This document shows, one piece after another, positions 32,074 to 39,989 of a stretch of 64,000 nucleotides of DNA. The position numbers were made by a program, and so were the translations under genes. The stretch spans positions 1-64,000 of the forward strand of contig CAYFIR010000005.1 of NCBI GenBank assembly GCA_964343195.1, given 5' to 3'. The notes beneath the pieces are model-generated. The model saw only the letters and a program-made list of their open reading frames with translations. It did not search any database and was not told where the DNA came from. Each line of letters opens with the position of its first letter. The stretch's first letter is position 1. Origin of the DNA: CAYVAP01 sp964343195. Its GTDB lineage: Bacteria > Bacteroidota > Bacteroidia > J057.

Positions 32074-32122
32074 CGAACTACGAACTACGAACTACGAACT
32101 ACGAACTACGAACTACGAACTA
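32074..32122 (+). repeat. heptamer tandem array before the small lipoprotein gene
   Basis: Seven perfect copies of cgaacta fill 49 bases and end 14 bases before the start codon at 32137. Read in another phase the unit is aactacg, the same as the first unit of the array at 18424. Confidence 0.92.
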
Positions 32123-32136
32123 AAGATCAACCACCT

Positions 32137-32385
32137 ATGAAAAAGCTATTGATCCTATTGTTACCCACTATGTTTTTGTTAAGCTCCTGTCAGCCAGATA
32201 TTTGTGACTGCCTGGAAAACGTTGGAGAAATATCTGTTGATGGCCTTGGAGAACTGCTGACTGGTGAAGAGATGCAGAAGGAAAACGAGGCTTGTTGGGA
32301 AGAACTGAACAAGCACAAGGCTTCTGAACTGATCAAACTATCTCGTGAGTGCCGGGACAAGCGGAAGGACTCCCAGGAGCAGTAG
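32137..32385 (+). CDS. small lipoprotein
   Basis: An 82-residue protein with a lipoprotein signal (MKKLLILLLPTMFLLSSC, lipobox LSSC) and a short, charged, helical mature part with three further Cys residues in CDCLENV and ECRDK-like contexts (CQPDICDCLE, NEACWEEL, SRECRDK). The Cys spacing suggests disulfides. No known family was recognised. A 7-bp tandem array lies directly upstream. The MBL hydrolase gene starts 30 bases downstream and may be co-transcribed. Confidence 0.7.
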   Translation: MKKLLILLLPTMFLLSSCQPDICDCLENVGEISVDGLGELLTGEEMQKENEACWEELNKHKASELIKLSRECRDKRKDSQEQ

Positions 32386-32415
32386 CGACATTTGAATACC
32401 TAATATTTCGGCATC

Positions 32416-33198
32416 TTGAACCTGACCTTCACTTTTCTCGGAACAGGGACCTCACAGGGAATTCCCATGATTGCCTGCGATTGCTTCATCTGCACCTCCT
32501 CAGACCCTCGGGACAAGCGGTTGCGCACCAGCGGACTGCTGCGTAGCGATGAAGGATGTGTGGTCTTTGACACAGGTCCTGATTTCCGGGAGCAGATGTT
32601 GCGGGAAAAAGTGAAGGGCCTGGATGCGGTCGTTTTTACCCATCAACACAAGGACCATACTGCGGGACTGGATGATGTGCGGGCTTTCAACTATTTCCAG
32701 CATCGGGACATGCCGGTGTTTGGTACGCCTGCTGTACACGATCACCTTCGGCGTGAGTTTTACTACATATTTGAAGCGAAGGATTATCCCGGTATTCCCA
32801 AACTGGATCTACAGGAGATCGATCCGGAAAGGCCATTTGAGATCAAGGACATGAGGCTAACCCCCATTCCCATGCTCCATGGGAAACTGCCCGTACTGGG
32901 ATATCGCTGTGGGGATTTTGCTTACCTCACGGATGTGAATCACATCCCCGACTCTTCCTATAACCTGTTGGAAGGAGTCAAGTGTGTCGTAATCAGTGCC
33001 TTGCGGCATCAGACTCACTATTCGCATTTTACACTGGAAGAAGCGTTGGAAGCACTTGAACGTATGCAGCCTGAGCAGGCCTATCTTACCCATATCAGCC
33101 ATCAACTAGGCGCCCATGCTGAGGTGGAGAAATTATTACCTCCTCACGTGAAAGTTGGATATGATGGACTTACCCTGGATTTATCGCAATGGAGTTGA
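32416..33198 (+). CDS. MBL-fold metallohydrolase (PhnP/RNase Z-like)
   Basis: A 260-residue metallo-beta-lactamase-fold hydrolase. Metal ligands are in FTHQHKDHTAGLDD (HxHxDH-type), MLHGKLPVLGYR, and LTDVNHIPD. A cysteine cluster, CDCFICTS, near the N-terminus resembles the additional zinc site of PhnP-like phosphodiesterases. The probable activity is hydrolysis of a phosphodiester, perhaps a cyclic nucleotide or cyclic ribose phosphate. No ATG is present near the conserved FTFLGTGTSQG, so TTG at 32416 is taken. Confidence 0.85.
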   Translation: MNLTFTFLGTGTSQGIPMIACDCFICTSSDPRDKRLRTSGLLRSDEGCVVFDTGPDFREQMLREKVKGLDAVVFTHQHKDHTAGLDDVRAFNYFQHRDMPVFGTPAVHDHLRREFYYIFEAKDYPGIPKLDLQEIDPERPFEIKDMRLTPIPMLHGKLPVLGYRCGDFAYLTDVNHIPDSSYNLLEGVKCVVISALRHQTHYSHFTLEEALEALERMQPEQAYLTHISHQLGAHAEVEKLLPPHVKVGYDGLTLDLSQWS

Positions 33199-33276
33199 GA
33201 CCGGCAAAATAGTTTGAAAGCCTGGTGGGGAGAAAGTCGGTAAATGGGAATGCGTTATCCTCAACAGTCACACTGC

Positions 33277-33442
33277 TAAGAGGCTTTTTGGGATTTGGTG
33301 TTTGCTTGCCAAACGTAGGATTTTTAGGTTCTGACAAGGAAATTTTGCGAGGAATAGCGAGCTATTTCGAGTAAAATTGACGCAGTCAGGTTCCAAAAAG
33401 ACAAGTTTGGCGTGTAAAGGAAAATTTCCAAACAGCCTCTTA
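33277..33442 (-). mobile_element. 166-bp TIR element, third family member
   Basis: Ends are a 15-bp inverted repeat with one mismatch (taagaggctttttgg at 33277-33291 and the complement of taagaggctgtttgg at 33428-33442). The core (33335-33385, minus strand) starts ctgcgtca and ends near ttccttg, as in the elements at 13768 and 16844, and carries the hairpin AATAGC-tc-GCTATT at the same place. Additional stems GTTTG/CAAAC (33300-33314) and GTTTGG/CCAAAC (33405-33433) are present. The outer ends differ from the other two copies. Confidence 0.5.
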
Positions 33443-33687
33443 TCTGGACTTTATGCATTTTTAAATGTGAAAAATCCCTTCCTAGTCCCAGCAAATTGGC
33501 CATCAGCAATTGACCAACATCGGGGTTTTAGGTGGATGTTGTTTAATTCGTGAACAACTTTCAGCAATCAATATTGTACAAAGGGATCTAAAGCAAACCT
33601 GGGGCGGCGTTGGCCCGGCATTTGGCGCTCGGGGCGGCTTGAGGGGCAGCCTGAAATGCCGAACTTTTTTGCCTACTTTTTTGAAAG

Positions 33688-33765
33688 AAAGTAGGTCCCG
33701 CTGATCCGTGATCCCGCGAAGCGGGGAGGCGACACTGCAATTGGAAAAGCATTTTGGATAAAGTC
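33688..33765 (+). repeat. 78-bp interspersed repeat, copy B
   Basis: Matches copy A (54-131) at 76 of 78 positions in the same orientation. It lies in the 624-base gap between the MBL hydrolase and tetR-type genes. Apart from this repeat and the TIR element at 33277, nothing else was recognised in that gap. Confidence 0.85.
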
Positions 33766-33822
33766 CAGGTAAGCCCTGGCCCTTGCACCAGCTTACTTGC
33801 CCCACCCTACAATACTCTCTAT

Positions 33823-34413
33823 TTATACCCTGATTCCGGATATCATAAAGTCTGCCGCAGCCTCTGCGATCTCGTCAGGGTGCATCTTGCCATTGGGACG
33901 ATACCACCCTGGCATCCAGTTTACAGCAGAAAGCATCATGGAAGTAAAGAAGCGGGAGTTCCCCGAACGGAAGATCCCCTGTTCAGCTCCTTCTTTGAGC
34001 ACCTTCATGAAGGTGCCTTCATAATCGGAAATGATTTTTGCGAATTTATCCCGCTTTTCATCCTCCAGGCGCTTCCACTCACGGAAAAAGATGGAGGATG
34101 CATCAATGTTGGCGATGATGGCATGGGTATGCGCCTTGAGCATGGCCATCATCTTATCGGCAGTAGGCAGGCTGCCCTCAGCAATAGGCATGACCTTGTC
34201 ATAGAATGACCGCGCTGCCCTAAGGGCGATTTCCCAGAGAATCTCGTCCTTGGAGCCATAGTGGCTGTACAGACTGGCTGGTTGTATACTCAGCATCTGG
34301 GCAAGTTCGCGCATAGAAGCCGCGACATAACCTTTTTCGCTGAAAAGCTGCTGGGCAGCATTTAGGATTTCCTGTTTGCGGGCACTTATTGCCTTGATTT
34401 CCTTTAATGGCAT
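33823..34413 (-). CDS. TetR/AcrR-family transcriptional regulator
   Basis: A 196-residue regulator with an N-terminal TetR HTH at about 12-58: ARKQEILNAAQQLFSEKGYV, then MRELAQMLSIQPASLYSHYG and SKDEILWEI. The C-terminal part is all-helical, with FFREWKRLEDEKRDKFAKII and a family-typical WMPGWYRPNGKMHPDEIA, which resembles the TetR_C_33/KstR2-like ligand domain used by regulators of acyl-CoA metabolism. The target is unknown, as no divergent partner gene is nearby. A 637-base gap lies upstream. Confidence 0.88.
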   Translation of the reverse strand: MPLKEIKAISARKQEILNAAQQLFSEKGYVAASMRELAQMLSIQPASLYSHYGSKDEILWEIALRAARSFYDKVMPIAEGSLPTADKMMAMLKAHTHAIIANIDASSIFFREWKRLEDEKRDKFAKIISDYEGTFMKVLKEGAEQGIFRSGNSRFFTSMMLSAVNWMPGWYRPNGKMHPDEIAEAAADFMISGIRV

Positions 34414-35050
34414 ATGGTGGGTGAAGGTCTGGTATCGGGACTTATCGACGAATGCTCTGCAAGATAATATACATATATCTTTTTAAGTAGGTTGTTCTGC
34501 AGGGTTATTTGTGCATCAGCGAACCAACCTGAAATGGGGAAAGTAAGGTTATGGATAAAATTGTTGACTAAAGGCGAAAAAAATCAAACATGTATGCACC
34601 GCTGTCCAATAAACGGGACAAAACATACGTTGTCCGAAAGCCCTGTTACGAAAACGATTTCTGAATTCCTGCTTCTGAAGCTTTTCGCATTACGCCAAAC
34701 TTCGTAATCGGTCATATTTGCGCGTATGGGCATATTTGGGGGTTGGTTTTTAAGGGTAAAAAGTGTGCATGGCCACCCATTTATGCGGAGATATTAGCAT
34801 TTCAGTAGGGGATTTTGGCGGTCTGGCATCTTTTATGTGTACTAGAATTTGTCCAGCCAACTGTTCTGGACTGATTTGTGAATGACTGCTTTCCTCCTTA
34901 AATTATTATTAAGCGCTCGAAAGTTGGGATCTGCAGGTCAACCCGATAGTTGGTGATGTTACCTTTTCCTTTCCTAGCTGTCCTAAATATTATTCCCAAA
35001 CCCTTTCCACGGCTGTCCACCGTTGGATCAAACACCCAAAACTTTTCGTC
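34414..35050 (+). other. gap without recognised genes
   Basis: 637 bases between the divergent tetR-type and sigma factor genes. It must hold both promoters. Short frames here (such as about 34492-34707) show no protein-like sequence. No repeat of the families seen elsewhere was found, only a weak TGTCC/GGGACA pairing near 34604. Confidence 0.6.
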
Positions 35051-35662
35051 ATGGAGAAGGCGCTTCTTAACCAAACCACAGACCGTGAATTAATCAAAGG
35101 CTTTATGGCTGGTCATGACCAGTGCTTTGATGAACTTCTAGGCCGCTACAAATCCAAAGTATTTACCACGATCTATCTGATTGTCAAGGATCGCTCAATC
35201 GCCGAGGATCTTTTTCAGGATGTCATGATCAAGGTTGTGCGTATGATTCGGTCGGGTAAGTACAATGAAGAGGGTAAGTTTTTACCCTGGATTGTCCGGA
35301 TTGCCCGCAACCTGGCCATTGACCACTTTCGTAAAGCCCAACGCAACCCCATCCAGCGAGAATCGGAAGATTACGACATCTTCAATTCAGCCTTTCGTGC
35401 TGAAGAATCATCCGAAGAGCAGATAATAAGCCAGGAGAATGCTCGTTACATTAGAAAGCTGATTCAGCATCTGCCTGAGAAGCAACGTGAGGTCCTGATT
35501 ATGCGTACCTATGCGGAACTAAGCTTCAAAGAGATCGCAGCTATTACAAATGTGAGCATTAACACAGCTTTAGGCAGAATGCGATATGCATTGCTCAACC
35601 TTAAAAAGCTGGCTCGAGACTCCGGTACACTCGAAGGATATGAACAAACCATACAGAGATGA
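35051..35662 (+). CDS. ECF-type RNA polymerase sigma factor
   Basis: A 203-residue sigma-70 family member. Region 2 is at about 25-95 (VFTTIYLIVKDRSIAEDLFQ and FLPWIVRIARNLAIDHFRKA, the -10 recognition helix). Region 4 is at about 140-190 (LPEKQREVLIMRTYAELSFK, EIAAITNVSINTALGRM). It overlaps a putative membrane anti-sigma gene by 23 bases, the usual ECF arrangement, so its activity is probably controlled at the membrane. The regulon is unknown. Confidence 0.9.
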   Translation: MEKALLNQTTDRELIKGFMAGHDQCFDELLGRYKSKVFTTIYLIVKDRSIAEDLFQDVMIKVVRMIRSGKYNEEGKFLPWIVRIARNLAIDHFRKAQRNPIQRESEDYDIFNSAFRAEESSEEQIISQENARYIRKLIQHLPEKQREVLIMRTYAELSFKEIAAITNVSINTALGRMRYALLNLKKLARDSGTLEGYEQTIQR

Positions 35663-36170
35663 GGATCTGATTCGATTCATTTTTGACGAAATGAACTCTG
35701 AAGAGTCTGAAGCTCTTCTGAATGCGCTGGTCAAAGATGAGGCTCTCTGGAATCGATACGAGAAGTTACAATCTGGCGTAGAGATGACCCAGGGCTTGAA
35801 ATATGAGCCATCAGAAGAATCAGTAGAGGCAATACGCGCTTATGTACGTGCCACTCAATCTGCCCCTGAGCAGGCTCCAGATTCTGGAGCTACCAGCTCA
35901 TTTAACCTCGATCTCGGTCGATTTTCAGTTAACCTAAATGCCGTGATGGCTGTTTCTCTGAGTGTGGTGCTCACCCTCGGAGTCCTCGGCTCAGCCTACA
36001 AACTGACCCGTCAGGTTGGAAAACCCAATGAGGGACCCTTGGTCCAGCAAGTGGAAGGCCTTGAGACTTCTCAGGAAGAAATCTATGACTGGGAGATGAA
36101 AGATATCGATCAGGAGCTTGAGCATGTTCGCCAGGCGATTGAGACCATACAGGAAGACCCCCTGATGTAG
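35640..36170 (+). CDS. putative membrane anti-sigma factor
   Basis: A 176-residue protein with a short acidic N-terminal domain (DEDLIRFIFDEMNSEESEAL, like the zinc-less anti-sigma domain), a linker, one membrane helix at about 100-122 (AVMAVSLSVVLTLGVLGSAY) and a charged extracytoplasmic tail (EEIYDWEMKDIDQELEHV). The start ATG at 35640 lies inside the sigma gene. Assignment as anti-sigma rests on layout and position; no HxxxCxxC zinc motif is present. A terminator follows the stop. Confidence 0.65.
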   Translation: MNKPYRDEDLIRFIFDEMNSEESEALLNALVKDEALWNRYEKLQSGVEMTQGLKYEPSEESVEAIRAYVRATQSAPEQAPDSGATSSFNLDLGRFSVNLNAVMAVSLSVVLTLGVLGSAYKLTRQVGKPNEGPLVQQVEGLETSQEEIYDWEMKDIDQELEHVRQAIETIQEDPLM

Positions 36171-36213
36171 TGTTTACGTAGTAGTAACCCCTCGTTGTGA
36201 AACGAGTCCCTTG

Positions 36214-36245
36214 TCCCTCCCTCTTCCGAGTGGAGGGATTTTTTT
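36214..36245 (+). terminator. terminator after the anti-sigma gene
   Basis: TCCCTCC (36214-36220) pairs with GGAGGGA (36232-36238) across 11 bases and is followed by seven T residues. A second small hairpin, CTCGTT-gtga-AACGAG, lies just upstream at 36191-36206. Confidence 0.75.
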
Positions 36246-37233
36246 ATCCCAGGTGGGCGAGGCCCTGATCGATTTTTGTCAGGATCTGATGGGCTACTTC
36301 CACGGCTGCTACTCCGTCGGCCAGCGTCACCCGCACCGGCGCCTGGTGAAGAATGCTTTTCGCAAACTCCTCCAACTCCATCTTGATGGCATTGACTGAC
36401 TCTACCTCGGGTTTCTCATAGCGGAGGTATTTCGTTTGGTTACCTGTCTCAAGCGGGAACTGCATGATTCCCGGCGCTGGGTCAACTGGGGCAGAAGAAA
36501 GGGTCAGGAATTCGGTTTCTTTTTTCAGGAAGTCCAGCGCGAGGTAGTTGTTTTTCTGGAAGAAACGAAGGCGCCGCATGTTCTTGATGGAAATCCGGCT
36601 TGCCGTGAGGTTGGCGACACAGCCGTTGGCGAACTGAATACGAGCGTTGGCGATGTCGGGACTGTCGCTGATAACCGCTACACCGCTGGCATGAATCTCC
36701 GTAACAGGCGATTGAATCAGGCTCAGGACTATGTCCAGGTCGTGTATCATCAAATCCAGAATGACAGAAACATCTGTGCCACGAGGGTTGTACATCGCCA
36801 GGCGATGGCCTTCCACAAATACCGGTTTCACCCTGTCGGGATCTATGGCGAGCATAGCCGGATTAAAGCGCTCGACATGTCCCACCTGTACGACGACATG
36901 TGGGGCTCGCTCACTCATCGCCAGCAGGTCAGCCGCCTCGGCGACGGTATGGGTTACAGGCTTTTCGATAAAAACATGCTTTCCCGCCTCCAGAACCTCC
37001 TTTGCCATGGCATGGTGATGGAGCGTAGGGACTACGAGGTCAATGGCGTCCACATCCTGCAGGAGGGTTTCAAAATCCGGATAGGCCTTGAGTCCGTAGT
37101 GCTCCGCGACCTTGGCTTGTACATCAGGATCCTGGTCGAAAAAGCCTACAACCTGGAAGTCGGGGATTTCACCCAGCAGCTTCAAATGGATTTTTCCGAG
37201 GTGGCCTGCTCCGACGAGCCCGATTCTGATCAT
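36244..37233 (-). CDS. Gfo/Idh/MocA-family NAD(P)-dependent oxidoreductase
   Basis: A 329-residue sugar-type dehydrogenase. The Rossmann motif is GLVGAGHLGKIHLK at the N-terminus. The catalytic Lys lies in HVFIEKPVTHT, and VGHVERFNPA and the HDLDIVLSLI motif (His/Asp pair) belong to the substrate domain. The style resembles nucleotide-sugar dehydrogenases such as GnnA, but the substrate is not certain. The frame is open upstream, yet a good -7 element lies inside that extension at 37284-37277, so the ATG at 37233 is the likely start. Confidence 0.85.
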   Translation of the reverse strand: MIRIGLVGAGHLGKIHLKLLGEIPDFQVVGFFDQDPDVQAKVAEHYGLKAYPDFETLLQDVDAIDLVVPTLHHHAMAKEVLEAGKHVFIEKPVTHTVAEAADLLAMSERAPHVVVQVGHVERFNPAMLAIDPDRVKPVFVEGHRLAMYNPRGTDVSVILDLMIHDLDIVLSLIQSPVTEIHASGVAVISDSPDIANARIQFANGCVANLTASRISIKNMRRLRFFQKNNYLALDFLKKETEFLTLSSAPVDPAPGIMQFPLETGNQTKYLRYEKPEVESVNAIKMELEEFAKSILHQAPVRVTLADGVAAVEVAHQILTKIDQGLAHLG

Positions 37234-37276
37234 GTGTGATTGGCTAATGAGGAAGGAGAGAAAGGAATTGCAGGGG

Positions 37277-37284
37277 CAAAGATA
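37277..37284 (-). promoter_or_regulatory. -7 element upstream of the Gfo/Idh gene
   Basis: Read on the minus strand the bases are TATCTTTG, a full match to TAnnTTTG, 43 bases before the ATG. The -33 box is not clear. It decides the start codon because the longer frame would begin upstream of it. Confidence 0.5.
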
Positions 37285-37497
37285 GGAGCTTTTTTGTTTC
37301 AACTACGAAAGTCGCCGAGTTAGGCTTCAAACGATCATTTTTGAGCACGGAGAGCTGGAAAAAGAGAGGAGGGGTTGCAACGTGCTGATTTTCAAGGCTT
37401 AGTGCTTCTTATTGGCTCTGCATTCATTTAAAGTCCACCATACACCATTAGCAGGACTGCGGTATCATTTTTTCTGATGCTTCTCCGGAATAGCCAA

Positions 37498-38043
37498 TCA
37501 TTCAAGGGGTCTAGCCACGAGTTTGCCCCCTACCGCCAGGCTGGCCTGACGGAGCAATGGAGTCGCCCTGAAGTGACTCAGGAGGGCGATACATTTACCC
37601 AGTCGATTGACTCCCGTGACAGCAACCCTTAAATCCCGCCCCTGAAGCAAAAAACAAACCTGTAGTTGTCCCTGATACCACTTTCCCGGTTTAAGCACCA
37701 GCATATAGTCGGGCTTGTCTGCTATGAGGGCGAGTTCCTGCTCCCTGGCCCACTCTCTAATAGCTGCACGATTGGCTTCTGGATTCTGGCCTGAAACGGG
37801 TTGCAGAAACAGCAGCCTGGGGACGCCTATCGCCACAAGGGTAATCCACACAAATGCTACTCCCCACAGGATAAATACTTCATTTCCCACTCCTCCAAAT
37901 GAGGCTTTCAGTATCCATGGGAGGGACAGAAGCAAAACGACGATGGCCAAATTCATCGATATGGCTCTGCCCCATACCCTGAATGGGTGAGCATATACCA
38001 TGCGCTGGCGCCTGAGGGTGAGGGAATGATTGGGTGGTAACAT
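37498..38043 (-). CDS. membrane protein of unknown function
   Basis: A 181-residue protein with a basic N-terminus (PPNHSLTLRRQRMVYAHPFR), two membrane helices at about 30-48 and 57-78, and a soluble C-terminal domain (EWAREQELALIADKPDYMLV, GKWYQGQLQVCFLLQGRDLR). No family was recognised. It is divergent from the DUF554 gene, with about 80 bases between the two starts. Confidence 0.65.
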   Translation of the reverse strand: MLPPNHSLTLRRQRMVYAHPFRVWGRAISMNLAIVVLLLSLPWILKASFGGVGNEVFILWGVAFVWITLVAIGVPRLLFLQPVSGQNPEANRAAIREWAREQELALIADKPDYMLVLKPGKWYQGQLQVCFLLQGRDLRVAVTGVNRLGKCIALLSHFRATPLLRQASLAVGGKLVARPLE

Positions 38044-38124
38044 AGAATAAGCGAATCTGTGGCAAAATTTATCAGAGGAATTTCACTTTTGCTAATGAAA
38101 GTCCATGTGTAATTTGCAAACAGG

Positions 38125-38814
38125 ATGGGAACGGGGATCAACATGATAGCCATAGTGGTGGGAAGTCTGGCGGGACTGATCATCAAATCCCGTCTACCAC
38201 AGCGATATGTGGAGATCATTTTCCAGGCTCTGGGCCTGTTTACGATTTACATGGGAGTCAAACTGGCGTTTGACAACCAGTCCATTTTAGGGCTGATTCT
38301 CAGCCTGGTCGTAGGGGGGCTGATCGGAGAGGGGCTGCGCCTGGAGGATCGGTTGAATCATTTTGGACAGTGGCTGCGCTCTCGACTAGGCAGGCAGGGA
38401 AAGGGGGAAACAGGTTTTGCCGAAGGTTTTGTCAACGCTTTTCTGCTGTTTGGGGTCGGGCCTATGGCAACCCTTGGCGCGTTACAGGAGGGATTGGGGG
38501 AGGGAATAGAGATTCTGCTGACCAAATCGCTATTGGATGGGATTGCATCCATAGCACTTGCCGCCGGGCTTGGGGTAGGAGTTGCCCTCTCGGCACCGCT
38601 CGTAGGGTTGTATCAGGGAGTGCTCACCCTCTTTGCCCACAGCCTCGCCCCACATATCGGTGAACCGGAAATCGCTGCCCTGTCTGCTGCTGGAGGGGTG
38701 ATGCTGGTAGGGCTGGGGCTCAATTTGCTGCGCATTACCAATCTAAGGGTGACCAATCTGCTCCCTGGATTGCTGGTCGCCATTCCCATGCACTATTTTT
38801 TTTCAGCCGTGTAG
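38125..38814 (+). CDS. DUF554 membrane protein
   Basis: A 229-residue inner-membrane protein of the DUF554 (YqgA/YdfK) family. Seven or so hydrophobic segments carry family features: GTGINMIAIVVGSLAGLI at the N-terminus, LGLFTIYMGVKLAF, GGLIGEGLRLEDRL, the central FLLFGVGPMATLGALQEGL, and GGVMLVGLGLNLL near the end. The family is assumed to be transport-related, without a proven substrate. It stands alone in its transcription unit. Confidence 0.88.
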   Translation: MGTGINMIAIVVGSLAGLIIKSRLPQRYVEIIFQALGLFTIYMGVKLAFDNQSILGLILSLVVGGLIGEGLRLEDRLNHFGQWLRSRLGRQGKGETGFAEGFVNAFLLFGVGPMATLGALQEGLGEGIEILLTKSLLDGIASIALAAGLGVGVALSAPLVGLYQGVLTLFAHSLAPHIGEPEIAALSAAGGVMLVGLGLNLLRITNLRVTNLLPGLLVAIPMHYFFSAV

Positions 38815-39028
38815 ATAAATTGACTGATATTCAGAGGGTTGATTTTATCAAAAATCTCATTCTACGACTTTGTCAGCCTTCCTAATTGTGAGTATATTTA
38901 GGGAGTATACGGTTAGTGCGTCCCCTGGGGAATCCCAATTTTAAAGAATACATCCAGAAGCTTGGCCTGACTGTCAACTTCTGAACCACAGACTCTTCCC
39001 ATAGTTATTTCAATCACACCCTACCGTT

Positions 39029-39319
39029 ATGGACCCGATTGTGCCCAAATTAAAACGCCTGCTCCGAGAACGGAATATCAGTCACGCTGTGATCGCTGAT
39101 CGCCTTGGGAAGCACCGGACCTTCATTACCCGTAAGCTCGGTGGTGACTCCATGGAGACAAGGTTGCTCGAAGCCATACTGGAAGCTACCGATATCACGT
39201 ATCAAGAGTTATTTTGCACCCAATCTGCGCATGAACAATCTTTGCGGGAGGAACTGGACTCTCTTAGACATGAGGTCTCTCTCATAAAAGAGCAGTTGCC
39301 AGATTACAATAAATCTTAA
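39029..39319 (+). CDS. small helix-turn-helix protein with coiled-coil tail
   Basis: A 96-residue protein. Residues about 5-60 resemble an XRE/Cro helix-turn-helix (LKRLLRERNISHAVIADRLG, FITRKLGGDSMETRLLEAIL). Residues about 66-92 form a short coiled coil (EQSLREELDSLRHEVSLIKE), likely for dimer formation. It lies ten bases before the DUF1684 gene and heads the histidine kinase cluster, so it may regulate it. Confidence 0.7.
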   Translation: MDPIVPKLKRLLRERNISHAVIADRLGKHRTFITRKLGGDSMETRLLEAILEATDITYQELFCTQSAHEQSLREELDSLRHEVSLIKEQLPDYNKS

Positions 39320-39329
39320 TTGCGTGCAC

Positions 39330-39989
39330 ATGGGGTTGGATTTGAACAACCGGAAAAACAGTACCTATATCTTTATTGGAGTAGGAATTCTTTTTATTGT
39401 CATTTTGCTCTTCACTCAGCTGGCCAACAGCCCTTCTCAGTATGCTCAGGAACTGAGTCAGGAGAGGGAGCAAAAAGATCTGTTTTTTAAAAACAGCCTG
39501 GATAGCCCGATCCCACAGGGAAACAGGGAGAATTTTGAAGGGTTAAATTATTTTCCGATTCAGGATGAATATCGGGTTGAGGCGACCCTGGTTCCTGCCA
39601 GGGAACCTGATACACTGAACCTGCTGCGTACCAGAGGCGTAGGAACCAAAGAGGATCGAGTCGTAAAAGTCGGCAAGCTGCGATTTGAGCTAAAGGGCAA
39701 AACCTATGAACTCATAGCCTTTTCCTATCTGGATCCTTCAATTGGCAGCTACTTTGTACCCTTTAGGGATAGGACTACCGGGGAAGAAACCTATGGAGGG
39801 GGACGATACCTGGAAGTCCCGGTAAAGACGCCTCTTGTCGTAGACTTCAACAGGGCATACAACCCCGATTGTGTGTTTAACAAGGAGAGTAGTTGTCCAC
39901 TGCCACCTCGTGAAAATGTCCTTGATCTGGAAGTCAGAGCGGGGGAACTGGATTTTATGTATCCTTCTGAGAACAACGCAACACCATGA
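39330..39989 (+). CDS. membrane-anchored DUF1684 protein
   Basis: A 219-residue protein with an N-terminal membrane helix (about 12-33, YIFIGVGILFIVILLFTQLA) and an extracytoplasmic DUF1684 domain, recognised by VPFRDRTTGEETYGGGRYLE and the following DFNRAYNPDCVF and CPLPPRENVLDLEVRAGE. The family function is unknown. ATG 39330 is preferred to the GTG at 39324. Its last four bases overlap the ATG of the histidine kinase gene, so the two are probably translated together. Confidence 0.85.
   Translation: MGLDLNNRKNSTYIFIGVGILFIVILLFTQLANSPSQYAQELSQEREQKDLFFKNSLDSPIPQGNRENFEGLNYFPIQDEYRVEATLVPAREPDTLNLLRTRGVGTKEDRVVKVGKLRFELKGKTYELIAFSYLDPSIGSYFVPFRDRTTGEETYGGGRYLEVPVKTPLVVDFNRAYNPDCVFNKESSCPLPPRENVLDLEVRAGELDFMYPSENNATP

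Noticed and set aside
37284..37302. N-terminal extension of the Gfo/Idh protein
   Set aside because: The extra codons contain a TATCTTTG promoter element and do not look like protein; the conserved Rossmann start lies directly after the ATG at 37233.
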